Assembly: GCF_024713975.1 (NCBI RefSeq)
Contig: NC_091093.1
Coordinates: 23,316,501-23,380,500 of the forward strand
Origin: Paralichthys olivaceus
Lineage: Eukaryota; Chordata; Actinopteri; Pleuronectiformes; Paralichthyidae
Direction of reading: 5' to 3'
DNA: 64,000 bases
A model generated the notes under the pieces. The model searched no databases, had not been told where the DNA came from, and saw only the letters and a list, made by a program, of their open reading frames with translations. The translations under genes and the position numbers were made by a program. Shown piece by piece: positions 11,411-24,749 of the stretch. Numbering within the stretch: the stretch's first letter is position 1; each line of letters starts with the position of its first letter.

Positions 11411-14400
11411 GCCGCCCTGGTTCCATCAGTGAGGAAATTATTTCCCCCAGTGGTGGAGAAAATAAATATCCATTATATATATATATATATATTACGAGAA
11501 TAATTATGAGAATAATAATAATAATAAATAATAATCTCATCTCATAATAATGTCTTACCATCCCAAAATTGTTATTCGTGAAAATGCTTTTACAAAAGGC
11601 CGATCTAATTATATCATCACAATCTTTCTTTTACTGTGAAAACAAATAAAGGAGGGGGGGAATTAATATATGTGTGACCTGAGTAATACATATCACTAGC
11701 AATCATACATAACATTTATACATAACCCCTTTTCAAAGAGAAACAAGAAGAAACAAGAACACAATTCTTAACATTAAAAACACTTAAAAAGTACAAAGGG
11801 TAACTGTCATTATGAGGTGAAGTTAGTCTTTGGAAACAGGTAGTTTATTTAATATCAGTTTGAATTTAGAGGAACATTTACATATTTCCAGGGGCTTTTA
11901 CTATGAAATTCTTCATCAGACTGCTCTGATATTGTCAGTGAGACTCTGAGGTGATGTCATTTTGACAGTCTCTTGTTTTGTTGCCTGAAATTCAGATTCC
12001 ATTTCTTCATAATAAAGTTCTACTTATTATTCACAGTGTGGTAACAACAAATCATTCATCAATCAATCATGGAGTCACATACCTGCAGAATGAGAACAGG
12101 GAGACAAGGTGTCATATTTTTCATTTAGCAAAAAGATATTGTATCATTGTATCAATCATTTCATCGGCCTGAATCAACACTGATGCATTAAAAACATTCA
12201 AATAATTATCTACCCGAGTCCACAACTTCAAATGTACTTCTTTACACATTTCATAATCTCAAGATGGAATTTATTTTTTATTGTTCGTGAAATCCAAACA
12301 TTGCCACCGACAGTAACTTACAACATAATTAAATGTGCCATAGAATATCAACTATATGATAAGACGAAATATTGCAAATCAAACATAACACACTTATAGT
12401 GGTTCTATTGAACTTAACTGTATGTGTTTGTAAAAAAAAAAACTCGAATTAATCCTATTCAAAAATAAAACTTAAAAAGTGTTTTACAACTCACCTTAAA
12501 GTTGAAGCAGTGAAAGAAGTTGAAAAGTCTGATCTGCCAGTTTGTGCTTCTTCAGTGGAATGATTAAAACTTAGCTCCTTTTTCCAAAGACTGCTGAGAG
12601 CTGATGGGAACATTTCCCAGTTTGGACCGAGCTGAGATCTTTTTTGTTTATTGCAGGTGAGGCATGAAGTGAGGCCTTTGCAGTTTCCCTCCAAAAGTGA
12701 CTTCCTGATTTACTTCCTCATTTCATAAAACTGTTTGTATCTTTAATGTCTAAATCCAGAGAAGTTGATGAAATGATGCTTTATGTAAAATATAAGAGTC
12801 CCTTCTTCAACAATGGTTGTTCAATCCTCATTGTGTTTAAAATCCCCAGTAGTGACAGCAGGCTGTTGGCCTCGTCACTTAGTATGTATTACATTACTTT
12901 AATGTAAAAACTTAACCCTTAGTGATTCAGTGCTTCTTTTTCAACATGTAAAGACACTGTAGAAACTTTTCTTATCGTTGATTCGACTTCAACCACAAAT
13001 GATTTTTTAATGTTGAATTAACAAACCTTTCTGTCTGTAAACACACACAATTACAATATAAAGTAGTGAGAAAAGGAAAAAGTCTGAACGATACAAATAA
13101 AAAACCAGCAGGCTTTTTTCTCCACCAGTGAAACATCCTCTCAAACAAATGTCTGGAAGAACAAGAAGTAAAGAGACTGTTGGACTCACCGGATGTTCTC
13201 AGGAGAGACGAGTCTGAGATCAGCTGTTTGGAGACAGAGCTGCTACTGGACCAGATGCTGTGCGGCCATCTCTCCACAGGGAGGCGCCTATCTATCTATC
13301 TGTCTGTCTATCTATCCATCTGTCAGTCTGTCTCTCTGTCTGTATGTCTGTCTGTCTTTTCTGACACCTTATGGTCAAACACTGTTTTTATTTTACATTT
13401 TATAAATCTAACACTCGTCTCCTCTGAGAAAGGAATTGTTTAAATAAACAACAAAAAGAATGCATTCACAATGCAACTCTATTTCTTCAGATCTATAAAC
13501 CAAACACTTGACTGGACTGTATAAATGTCAGGTCGATCATGCTGAATGTCTGTGCACACAGCACATGGCAGCAGTTCTGCAGGTGGAGTCACACATTCAG
13601 CTCTTCAACACTAAATAACCACATTCAAATCAAAGTGTGATGGGAAAACATGTGTTTTAGCTCAGGCTTTATTTGATGGAGTTGGGCAGTTTGGGAGTTT
13701 TCCACATTTTAATGAACTCAGAAATATTGATGGATCAGAACAATCGACAGGAAATACATCTTCACTCAGATACTAAGTCAGAATTATGAGAATGATTTCT
13801 CATCTTAATGATTTACAGGAACTGTATTTTTTTTTTCATCACAGCGGCAGAAATGGGCTTCCATACAAACTGCATCAAAATCCTCAGACAGTTAGAAGAT
13901 CACGTTTTATATTTTAATAGAAACATTATACCTGTGTGGAGGTTGAATTTACATTGTAAACTACATTCGTTTTAAAATAAGATATCCTTTATTAGCCAGC
14001 TGTACCTAATAAACTGGAAGAAGTAAAATTCCTGCATTAATTATTTCCTATATAAGTGAGAGTATCAGGCCAGCTGTACTTTAAGTATAGCCCATTCAGA
14101 ATAATGTATATTTTGTTGTACAATAAAGACCATGAAACATGAATCTATAAGAAAACATCTGCATTAATTTATCTATTGGTAACATCAGTTCATCAGTGTG
14201 AATTTACTTCCACCTCATGCAGTCAGAAACTTAAAACTCCCAAAAACAGACTTAAGAAGTTTTTTATTTACACATCCCCATTTTAGTTTCTTTACATTGC
14301 TCTGTGTTTGTAATTATATATGTAATCAACATACAATGTTTAATACAGTAAAAGGTGCAGTTAAACAAAAGAGAAGATAAATCTTATCGTCCATGCAGCA

Positions 14401-15301
14401 TGATCCTTCAAAATGGTACAACCCAACAACGACTCGTCTGTTCTCCTGAAACATACACTTACCCTCTCGATAAAAATCGTAATGGACAGTAACAGTTGAC
14501 CTGATAAAATACTCAGTCACACAAACAGCAAAACAAAACTAAATTACAGACATTTTATCTAAATATATTGTGTGAAGAAATATAGATTTTCACGAGATAA
14601 AATGTTTAGTTTATAGTGGTTCATTCAGGATGATGAAATTATTTATTTTAAAAAGTCACACGACTTTTTCCTACACATGTATACGTTTTCAGTATGTTTG
14701 GATTGAAATCATGTAATGCCACTGTAGTGATTAAACAGAGATAAAAAAAACAACCTGCTAAAGATAATTTGGCTTACAACACAATGAAAACACTAGCATA
14801 AAATAAAGCTCATTATATACATTCTTATAAAACAGTTCATTTTCAGAACATTCATGGTTGCCCTTGAACATTACCAGTGATTTGCTTTCAGTAATAATAA
14901 GGACACAGTGTGTTTATGTAATAATGTGAATGGGGACATTATTATATACATGCATGTGTTGTAGCATAAAAGGATACAAGACCATAGATTATAGTTCATC
15001 TTTCCATTTTGAACAGGATGAATGAAAAGAGTAACAATCCGAAGAAACTGCATGTGATTTTTACCAAATACAAATTATATAAATATTTAAAACGTTTTTT
15101 ATCATTACATTATTGGTCCAGTACTATGATTGTGTGCTCCTCACTAACAAACATGAGGGGAGACACATTTCTTGGCTGAGTAAAACCTCAGTCTGAGCTC
15201 TAAAGATCTAAAAACAGTGGAAGGTTCACTGCCCCAAACAAGCATGAATCAGCACTTTAAAAAGGTACAGTATAGTCGACCTGATGCAGAGGAGTCAGCA
15301 T
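11411..15301. other. Intergenic region between rbm26 and cyp27c1; no gene recognised
   Basis: AT-rich sequence with no ORF that translates to anything familiar. It holds a (TA)n/(TAA)n tract at about 11476-11530 and a (TATC/TGTC)n tract at about 13290-13357. A lone 'GTACCTAATAAACTGG' at about 14003-14018 resembles a Tc1 terminal repeat. Minus-strand splice-donor-like sites occur at 13190 (CCG|GTGAGT) and 12495 (AAG|GTGAGT), so an unannotated spliced RNA is possible. The 3' part (about 14,300-15,301) probably includes the cyp27c1 3'UTR. Confidence 0.5.
13290..13357. repeat. (TATC/TGTC)n microsatellite
   Basis: Imperfect tetranucleotide run of CTAT, CTGT and related units over about 70 bp, with no coding potential. 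It lies near GC-richer sequence at 13190-13290. Confidence 0.85.
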
Positions 15302-18300
15302 CTAGTTCGCCCTGTCGATGAACTGTAGGTGAATGGGAGCAGCCGGGCAGAGCAGGCCGTGGGTCTTCGCCTTGACGTCAGCAGAGAGAGGAGACGGGAC
15401 AATGTGGAACCTCTGAATGAGCTGCACATGGGGCAATAAACACAGATGTTAGTCATACTGTACGACTCAATAATGAAACATACATCTTGTGTGAGAACTT
15501 TTGGGTTTCTCTATAAATGTTATGGTCGTGGGCTTATAATGTTTTGTTTCGGCCCTTGAACTGAATTGAAAACCTTTGACTATAATTCATTCTCCTTTTT
15601 GCCATGTTTTTTTGTGAAGAACTTTTTAACCTTGTTTAGATAAGTGTATTACAAATAAAGTTATTATCGTTGTCTTTTTTTAAATAAATTAAACGTTGAT
15701 ACACTTCTCAATTTAGAAGACACTGACTTTTCTCACGAATGTTATTTTGTTGATGTGTGATGTGAAAAAGAACCAGAGGGATCCTTAGGGTCATCCTTCA
15801 CATGTGACATCGCTGAGGTTTTTTAATGTTTTCCCAATCAAAAAGAATTTCTCTGGTAGTTTTCCTCACTCTAGTCGCGGTTTAAGGACAGAAGATGTTG
15901 AACCTTGCAAAGATTGTTACGCCCTGGAGTCTTGTACGATTGGGAATAGTTGTATACATGACACAATAATAAAAACATAATGCATTTGTTTCTATAAGTG
16001 GATATATACTGTATAATTATATATATATATATAAGTCAGAGGATACATTTTGAATGTGTAAGTCCAAGAGTGGATTCATATCATACCCTTGTGAGGGCGA
16101 GATGCATCTCTAACTCTGCGATTCTCCTGCCGATGCAGCTCCTGATGCCGTAGCCGAAAGGAATGGAGCCAAAGTTGTCAACACGATCAGTGGAATCTTT
16201 CCGTATCCAGCGTTCTGGACAGAAGTCTGAAGCATCCACAAAGCCCTGCTCATCCATAGATGTGGAGTAGTGACACAGAGCCAACTGAGTCTGCACAGAA
16301 AACAGGGAAAACTTCAGTGGTGCAATGAAAACAGCTGGGCTATTGTACGAGCAGCTGTACAGGACAGAGAAAGAGATGTATGAGTAATGTGAGATCGTGT
16401 TACATCTGGTTCCACTGTAATGTTTTTGGCTCACTCATATGGTAAAACTTTCTCTTCAGCACATGCACACTGCAGAGCACTTTCGTCTATTCTGTCTCTA
16501 TCGGTCTTACCCCTTTGGGGATGAAGTATCCACCCACCACCAAGTCATCCTGGGTAATCCTTCCGTTGCCTGGGAGAACTGGAAACAGCCTGCTCCCAGG
16601 GAGGGTTGCACAAAGACGGTTATTCAACAGCATTGCACACTGATCTTCTTGCAAAGGTTAATTATAAGAGAATGTGAAAAGCCACACAAAGAGATAGATA
16701 AGTTTATGTGAACGTATTGAACAAAGTCAATCACAGATTCTTAACGTAGATAAAACTTTAAACTGACCAACCAGGAAACAGCGAGAGAATAAAAACTGTT
16801 ACAGTATAAAAGTCAATGCTGTCTGCACCTGAGAGTCTCTTTGACCAGCCCTCTGATGAGAGGCAGACGGGAGATATCTTCAGCTGTGGCAACGGTTCCA
16901 GGTCCCAGAGCCGTCGTCACTTCATTGAAGATTTGCTGCTGTACATGAGGGTGTTGTGCCAACAGGTAGCTGGCCCATGAAAGAGTGAAGGACGTCTAAA
17001 AGAACAGATCAAAGGAAATCATTGCACGTTCTATACAGTAGTGGTGTTGTTCGGCTTTTCAATGAAATCTCTGTGGAGAACGTTTTGCAACAGTTTTGAG
17101 TTTGACTGCATTTCCAGCTGATATAAGAGTTTCTGAGACGTTGCGTAAGTGTTTTGAAACAGCAAGGGGCTTTGAGGGAGAGGGGGCTAATTCCACGTGA
17201 TGAGCAGACACTCAAGACCACTCCGCTGGCTGCATTCTCAGCCCTTTATTCCTCGTCTTACGTCACCCATTCTCATCCGCTCTCATTCAATTGTGCCTTG
17301 ATTAAATTCACTCACGTGTCCCGCACTTAAACATTGCAGCGCTGATCTCTGATCAAATGCAATAAGGATACCCTCACTGCATTTGAGCTGACATGACTCC
17401 ACTCTTTTTAAATGTCCTTTATGACACATCTTTTGCTTTTGCTGTCATCAGACACACCCTGACGGTTTTCATTTCCTCTTTCCTCCATTTTAACCACCCC
17501 ACCCACTCGTTTCTCTTATCTCACTGCTCTCAGTTGTCCCCAACTCATCCTTTTTTGTGACTCACCCCTCACTGGCATTTAAATTTCAATGGTGTTGGCA
17601 GATTAGAGGATGATATGAAAATTGGTGACACCTCTCCTGCAATTACACAATATCTTTACAAACTTGTAATTTATGCCTTGTCACCCCCGCCCTCATCTTT
17701 CCTCTTTCACCGGCGTCCTGTCTATCTGTCCATCCTCACTTTTTACCTACGCCAAGGAGACCATCTTTTCACCCCTTTCAGTTTGTTGGTTAGTTGGTTT
17801 GTCTGTTTGGAAGCAGGATTACCGAACCCCTTGAATTTTGGTGTAGAACCCGGAATTTCTTTGTTAAATATATTTGAGCTAAAGTGTTTTTCCATATTTT
17901 TGTTGATTTCTCAGAAAATAATTCACGGCATGTTTAGGGGACTGGTATTTATGACTGTATGCAGTTTGATGCACACCCAAATAGAAATCCGGATCTAGAA
18001 AAATTAAATGTAGCTTCGTCAGGGGACTGTTGGGCCTTGACGGAGGTGTGAGCTCTACTGAGTGACCTTCTACTCTCTGCATGCATTTAATGACATCTGT
18101 GGGTATCAGACTTGCAGCCTTGTTTCAGCAAACATCACACTGAATAGACCACACAGGTCAGTCTCAGGTCAGTGTCTCCCATGTATATGCCCGTGTATAT
18201 GCCCCATCGTCCTACACCTCCCTCTGCCCCTACTCCTCCTCAGATTCTCCCTCCCACTCTGACATCGCCCTCTCCCCATCTACCCAACTGGCTCCTAATC

Positions 18301-21300
18301 AACTCCAGCTGGCACAGACGCTGGCAACACCTCAGACAAAGCCTGAGAGGAATCATATGACAAAAGCTCATCCGGACATGGCTCTACGGGAATCAGGTCT
18401 CTTCCTTTCACCCCCCTTACCTTGTTTTTTTCCCCCCCAAACATCCATTGTACACCCATCTCTTTTTGTCCTCCTCCTTCCCCAGTCTTTTGCTTTTTCA
18501 TGACAGCGTCCCTCTACCTCAGACTCGCATCATTATTCTCCGCGCTCATCTCACCTCTGCCCAGTCTGTGCTATAACTCTGGCTCTGGCTAACGTGTCTT
18601 GACAGCTCTTGTGTGCGCTTGGTAGAGGCAAATGCACCAAGAGGTCGGGTAATGGCTCAGCTAAGTCGACCCCCTACCAGGACGTGGCCGTTGCAACAAG
18701 TTCAACAAAAACACACACACCCTTTTATCCATGGCCCCTGGCTCAGCACAAAACACTCTCCACCCATAATTCTTATTAACCTGACAGTACCCAAAACAAA
18801 TTAGGCAGTAACTGCACACATATGCTCACAGCGCACACACTGTGAAAATCATGCTCAGTGGGTTTGGTGTGTTATTAGTCACCAGATGTTTTTTGTCCTA
18901 TACTTTTTTTAAATTTAATTTCAAATATTTTCTGTCTCTTGCTAAATTGCAGCGTGTGGGTGTGACCGATGAGCCAACAGGCGGAGGTGCCAGCAATGAA
19001 AAAGTAACATCCTGGGTCTAAATCTGACCCAGGATCTTAGCTCCATGTGATGTTCCTTCTCCCTCCCAGTGTTTCCTGTGTTCTATAATCTGCCAATTAA
19101 AAGGTGAAAAAAAAATCTGTAAAACTTGAATATGGAACCATGTGAACGCACAACACAGATTCTTGTAGGAAGGAAGAAAAAAAAAAAGACAAAGCCCCCT
19201 TGTGTGGATTATTTAACCGACAGAGACAAATGATGAGAAACTAAATATGAGTGAGAACAAGTTTGTCAGTGGGATACTGTGTAACCCCACGATTCACTGC
19301 TCTGACCTGACGCTGGCACAACTACACAGGCACGGATTTGGCGCCAGAAACCCAACCCTTGAAACTCAACACTGACTCAGACACACACACACACACACAC
19401 ACAGACATACACACACACACACACGTGCGACTCCCAGCTACCCCACCTTCTGCTGAAGCCACACTCTTTGCACCGCCTCACTCCTCTGCACGCATATCGT
19501 CTAACACATCTGCATAAACAAAGTCGCACACACCGTGTCCACACCGGCCAGTAGCATCTCTGTTACATTGGCGTAGATCTCCTCTATGTTCATCTCCCTG
19601 GTGACGAGCATGTGAGTGAGCAGTCCCCCCTTCACCTCTTCTCCCCGCTCCAGCTGGGCCTCGATATCTTTGAGCCTCTTATCAACATGAACACGGCCTG
19701 GGTTCCGACGGAGACAGATGAGGGATGAATGGAGAGGGGGTGAAGGACAGCAGGGGGATGTGAGGGAGGGTAGCAAAGAAAAGGAAAGAGAAGAGGGAAA
19801 AGGGTTATGTAACAGAGGGACCCCTTACTCCCACAGTCCTATGGTAGAGCTGTAGAGATTTATATGCAAATCAACATTCCTTTCTATTAAGCCAGGCGAT
19901 TTCTCCCCCCCAAAAAAGTGAACCAGACCTGTGCTTTCCTGTTTCTAGTTTGAAAAGTACCACACAGAGAGAATTATCTAACACACTACACACTGAGGAG
20001 TATTTATCATGATTTTAAGAGGGATCAGAGATTTGGCATCAACTCATTAGACCGTGGAAACTTAAGTTTATATATTGTTCTTTTCTAAATGTGCCTTTTA
20101 AAAGTCAACTTCTTTTAAAAACATTCTATTCACTCTTAAAGGGCCATTACACCAATTTCACACATGATGATTGGTTTATTTGTCACTGGGGGAGAGCTCC
20201 TCAGTTTGTGAGAACAGTCGTGTAATGTGTCAGATATTAAAGGCTATGATCTACGCACTGAATTTGAAGAGGCCATCCCAGGATTGACAGAATTCCACCC
20301 ATGGTTTGGGGATGAGAGGTCGGAGCCACTTAGGGATGGCGCCCGCGTACATGGTAGTCTTGAAGGAGCTGAACATGAGGTTCAGCGCACTGATGTAATC
20401 TTGGGTTTCCTGGGGAATCTTGTTTTCCAGACAGCCAAGTCGACACTCGTACAAAATAGCTGACACACCTGTAAAGACCAAGGTTTGGGAAAAAGAGATG
20501 GTTTCAGGGTTTTTGTGTGAGTGGAGTTACAAAGCTGCAACGAGGATCCCTGACCGTCCTTCTAGTCACCAGACTCAAATGTGTACACATCAATGGTTTG
20601 TGCAGTTTGTGCCAAATCTACTTTTGAGAGGATTGATTACCATGTTTTTTTGCATTTTTTATTTTTCCTATCCATTTTCTCTTTGACCCCACCTCTTTCT
20701 GCGTAACTTTTGTCTTATCAAATCCATTCTGCCCTGTTTTCACTTCCTTCACCTACCTTCCATGGCATATTTGAAGAAGAGGTCGTTCACGTTGTAGATA
20801 GTTGCTCCGTCAGACTCCCAGCTACGCAGAGTACAAACTCTCTTGATCAGGTCATCCACCACTAGGTTCACGTCATCGGAGAAGACTGCTACGTCCCTAG
20901 GACGCATGATGAGCTGTCTGAGCACACCCCGCATCTTCAGCCACTCGTCCCCCTCACTGGAAAACAGGAGACTAGGTGAATATTTGACATTCCCATGCAA
21001 GCGTTCATCGACTAAAAACTAAAATATCCTAGCAGCTGAGAAGAAGTGGTATTGATGATAAATGGGGAAAGTACAACATCTTAGTTTATAGATCTAAATG
21101 CTTAGGAGCTTGTGCACTAGAAGTGAGCTGATCCTTGAAATGTAGCCCACACACCCAGATTTTATTTTATCTACACATGTTAGAAATTAAAGTGATTACT
21201 CTGACAAACCCTAAGTCACTTATTTCATTCAGAGGTCAAAGGTTGTAGGAGACTCACGCTGAGATAAGGCCAGTGGATCTGCCCCTCATGTCTCTGTACT

Positions 21301-23135
21301 CCTTCCATGACTCCATGTTCGCTCTCTGAGGGGCCGGGCCCTCGGCCCTGAGCACTTGAGCCAACAGGTCCCTGTCTGCGATCGAGACCACCAGCTGAGG
21401 TCCAAATCGGGACTTGAAAATCTTTCCATACTTCTTTCTGTGGTCCATCTTTAAAACAGAACAACCAGTTAATGGACACATTTCTTCATTCATTTCACAT
21501 AAATGTTTTTTGGAAATGGGAGAAAATCCAGCAGTGATTTCATTCCATGACTCTGATGCAATTTTTCTAAAATCAAAATGTAATTATGAACACATGTTGG
21601 TTGTTAGATTAAATCCAGATTTTAGCTAAATCTCTAAATGTATTCTTAAATACTTAAAACCAGTTTGATCTGATTCATGCAGACTGACTAATAACAAAGC
21701 ACATTTCAGCAGTGTGGCATTGCCAACACTGTCACTGTATATCCAGCAGAACCGGTCTGTAACAATGGAATCATCTGAATCTTGATTCACCGCCATTCAC
21801 ATATTGGCTACCTCATTGTTGTTCTTTCAGAAACCGTTTTAAGGGAAATTAAAAGTTAATTTTGTTTCCATTAGCAACTTTCCAACTGATTTCCACTTCC
21901 AATTAAGAAAGTATAAAATAATAATGGTACAAGGAGGTAATGAGCATAGTCCCTCTGGAAAAACTGACTTATACCCTTCATGACAACATTGGAGCTTTCA
22001 CAAGGGTATGGCAACCTGTTTTAGATGTTGTGGACCCCTCTGGTCTGAGCTTTAATGTTCCTCAATAAGTGATGCAACATGGATGTCGCTGACATAGCTT
22101 AGAATTGGGTGTCAATCTGGTGGTGTGTTTATGTTTATGTGTGTGTATGTTTATATGTAAGCTTTCTTTTGTTGTATAAAAAAGTATGGTTCTGCAGGAA
22201 CTATATGTAAAGGACAATATGTGGACTGCTGAACCTCAATAAAAAAAGATTTAAAAAAAAAGAAAGTATAAAATAATAATAATAATAATAATGTCTTTTC
22301 TACTATTACATTGCATGTGGCATAAGAATTTTGGAAAATATTCACCCCAATGGCAATAGGCAATAGAGACAAATCACACTGATTAAATTAAATTAAAATT
22401 GAATTGTGTAAGGGGGGGGGGGGGATTCACTTGACTTTGCAGATGTTATTGTCCGTTTGTGGTGGTCATCAGTAAGAACCTGTCCTGCTGATCAAGAACA
22501 TATGTAACAAAACAACAACTATTTTGAAATCTTTCTCACTGGTAAAAACTTGACAGAGGTTTTGTTGTGTCATGTCGTTCGACACCTCTGGACAAACACC
22601 AGATCGCTTCATAAAAAGTTTATCTTCTGCATCTTGTGTGGGAGAAAATACTGTCAGTTATTCATGCAACTCATTTGAGGACTATTACAAAACTCGTGCC
22701 TTGGAGCGAAAAAAATCAACCACAGAACGAACCTCTGGTGCGCTTTTACGCAACGGTCTGTGCCATTTTACGCATGGGCGGGCATATTTTGGCGGACGCA
22801 GAGAAAACAGCCACAAAAAAAAAAAAAAGATGAAGCTCCAAACACATTACCTGGATTTCATGGATTCTGCTGAACCCGTCTCTCCAGAAGAACTCGACCA
22901 GGTTGGAGATGGTGCTCGGTCCAGGCATCTCCTTCAGACTCTTCATTTTCTCGCCGACATCCGCCGGTGTGATCAGACTCTGGGCCATGGCCCCTTCTTC
23001 GGCCGCGGAGATCTCCAACGCTTCGCTGGCTGCTGACTTGTGTAAAGCGCGTAAAGCGAAGAACAGCTGCTTATTGAGCCGTTCGCCCTTAAAGTTCATC
23101 TTGTACGCTGTCGCCAAACTTTTCAGGAATGCCAT
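15302..23135 (-). CDS. cyp27c1: Cytochrome P450 27C1 (vitamin A 3,4-desaturase)
   Basis: Complete 9-exon gene. Exons, 5' to 3': 22851-23135, 21258-21448, 20757-20956, 20259-20468, 19534-19697, 16829-16995, 16511-16589, 16087-16290, 15302-15421. The 1,620 nt gives 539 aa, the usual CYP27 length. The N terminus is basic and free of acidic residues for the first 15 or so positions, as in a mitochondrial targeting peptide. The MPGP motif opens the mature P450 fold. Also visible are the I-helix AGVDT|TSF split across an intron, the K-helix KETLR, the PERW motif, and the heme loop FGYGIRSCIG with the ligand Cys near 484. In zebrafish the enzyme desaturates retinol to 3,4-didehydroretinol (A2), red-shifting photopigments, using mitochondrial ferredoxin electrons. 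The match to human CYP27C1 (IADRD, RAEGPAPQRANMESW, AGAIPKWLRP, FIPKG) separates it from CYP27A and CYP27B. The intron at 16996-19533 is about 2.5 kb. Confidence 0.95.
19381..19423. repeat. (CA)n microsatellite in a cyp27c1 intron
   Basis: A near-pure CA run with one CAGACATA interruption, in the 2.5-kb intron between exons 16829-16995 and 19534-19697. The rest of that intron is unremarkable single-copy-looking sequence with pyrimidine-rich patches around 18,200-18,500. Confidence 0.9.
21926..22259 (+). mobile_element. LINE 3'-end insertion with A-tail and 21-bp target duplication
   Basis: A 334-bp insert ends in 'CAATAAAAAAAGATTTAAAAAAAA' type sequence. It is flanked by a perfect 21-bp direct repeat beginning AAGAAAGTATAAAATAATAA at 21905-21925 and 22260-22280. 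This is the signature of target-primed reverse transcription. One frame near the start reads FTRVWQPVLDVVDPSGLSF before a stop. That resembles the extreme C terminus of L1-type LINE ORF2 proteins, which is an inference. It is 5'-truncated and sits in the first coding intron of cyp27c1, antisense to the gene. The intact duplication argues for a fairly recent insertion. Confidence 0.7.
22412..22424. repeat. G13 homopolymer
   Basis: A 13-base G run in cyp27c1 intron 1, with no other feature nearby. Confidence 0.85.
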
Positions 23136-23400
23136 TGTGACAATTCTTCTCGGAGCTGCTCGTGGGTAAAATGAAAAAACGATGCGCTTCGGTGTCTTCT
23201 GAAGATTCTCAAAAAGCGCAAAGACTTTTCGTTTTGCAGATGCTTGTTCCCCGGCACGTGCAGAAGCGGCCCTCCTCCTCTTCCTCCCTGTGTGTTGCTG
23301 TGATTTAGAGTCGGGCTTTTATTGAGGGATCGTTTCAAAGTAGTGGCTTGTACAACCTCAGGAGTGGACGAGGATTGGATGTTCGCTCAAAGAGAAGGGA
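23136..23400 (-). promoter_or_regulatory. cyp27c1: cyp27c1 5' flank with a TATA-like site
   Basis: On the minus strand CAATAAAAGCC (about 23315-23325) is a possible TATA-like element about 180 bp upstream of the ATG at 23133-23135. Spacing to a start site near 23290 would be normal. No thyroid-hormone response element was confidently recognised by eye, although zebrafish cyp27c1 is known to respond to thyroid hormone. Confidence 0.3.
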
Positions 23401-23511
23401 GGGATAACTCTGTATTCGGCTGTGGGCGTTTCCACAACCCGAAAAAGAGCTGTTCGGTTCATTCTTCTCAACGTGCAAGTGCCACAGTTATATCACACCA
23501 ATCAATCAACG

Positions 23512-23537
23512 CCCCCCCCCCCCCCCCCCCCCCCCCC

Positions 23538-23580
<43 letters not shown>
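23512..23580. repeat. Compound microsatellite C26-(CA)n
   Basis: Twenty-six consecutive C residues (23512-23537) are followed by a pure CA run (23542-23580), about 380 bp upstream of the cyp27c1 start codon. The G-run strand could form a G-quadruplex. Length polymorphism and assembly error are both likely here. Confidence 0.9.
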
Positions 23581-23581
<1 letters not shown>

Positions 23582-24749
23582 TGTCTGTGACAATGATTAA
23601 AAGGGATTACCTGTAACATGAAGCCAAACTTCATTATGTACCATTACCAGTCATATTGTGTAACAAAAGGAAAATCCCTCATCTTTCAAACAAATCACCA
23701 GTCCTTTGCACACCTCACTGTTTGAAAATGTTGAGCAAGTTTTACCTTAAAGGAATTCTGATGGCGTGTGTACAGTCTGCAGGAGGCGGGGGACTTATCT
23801 CAGTGTGGAGCTCACACAGCCATGAGATTTATGTGGAACATTTCTCCTGAACCTGACGGCCAATTTTGCCCCTTTTCCCAAGAGATGAATGTTGCACCAG
23901 TGCTTGATGACACTTTAAGCGAATGGGAAATTGTTGCATGTTAATCATGGCCAAAGTTTGGTGTGATCTTTTAACTCTAACATTAAAAAGGCCTTTTCTT
24001 CAATTCAGAGAAACATACAGAGCCAAATCTTCTGTTCAGTTAAGAAAGATAATCAGAAGTTACACAAATCACAAACAAGAATATTCTGATGGATCTCTTG
24101 TATTAATTTTACATATTACACTATCAAACGTTTACTTGTGTCCCTGTCCAGTCTTTGCACCTCTCACCCATATCTTCACCACCATGTGAATTTGAATCTA
24201 CCTCGATAGTTTTGATGTCTCCCAAGCCAATGAGCTTCAACTCCTGAGTTTCCACAATGCTCACATTGGACCAACTAAGCCACAGATAGACCCCTTCACG
24301 GTGGAATTAATCCCTGTTGTTTTGCGTAAAAGGTTGCTAATCGTAATTTCTAGCAATTTCTAGTTTGCACGAGGCACGAGGCTCTAGATGCATGTGTATG
24401 TTCTTTTTGGGAAAGTCTTCAAAAAGCCCAAACAAACCCTCACCTCCCTTTACCCGGATTTTACAAATCCTAAATTCAATAAGGATCTAAGTTTTATAAT
24501 GCGTGTAATGGTGGTCTGAGAAATTTGATCAACGGCCAACAATCTCCTGACAGGAAAAACAATGGTTTAAATGCAGTCTTTCTGTGTCTTGCCATTATTT
24601 TGTCTGAAATATGTCTCTGTATATAAAAGACATATTTTAATAATCATTAGTTTCTTAGAACAGTGGTTCCCAAACGGTGTTCAGTGGGACAAGTCCAGGT
24701 GTTCTGTGGGATCTTGACAGAAATGTACAAAATGTATTATCATAATATA

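Noticed and set aside
14003-14018. 'GTACCTAATAAACTGG' as another Tc1 transposon
   Set aside because: Only one short terminal-like motif is present, with no partner repeat or transposase remnant, so it is too little to call.
22746-22850. Continuation of the cyp27c1 exon-1 frame past 22851
   Set aside because: The frame runs on past a clear donor (CCAG|GTAATG). The poly-Lys/Phe stretch beyond is intronic A/T sequence, and the next exon resumes in phase at 21448.
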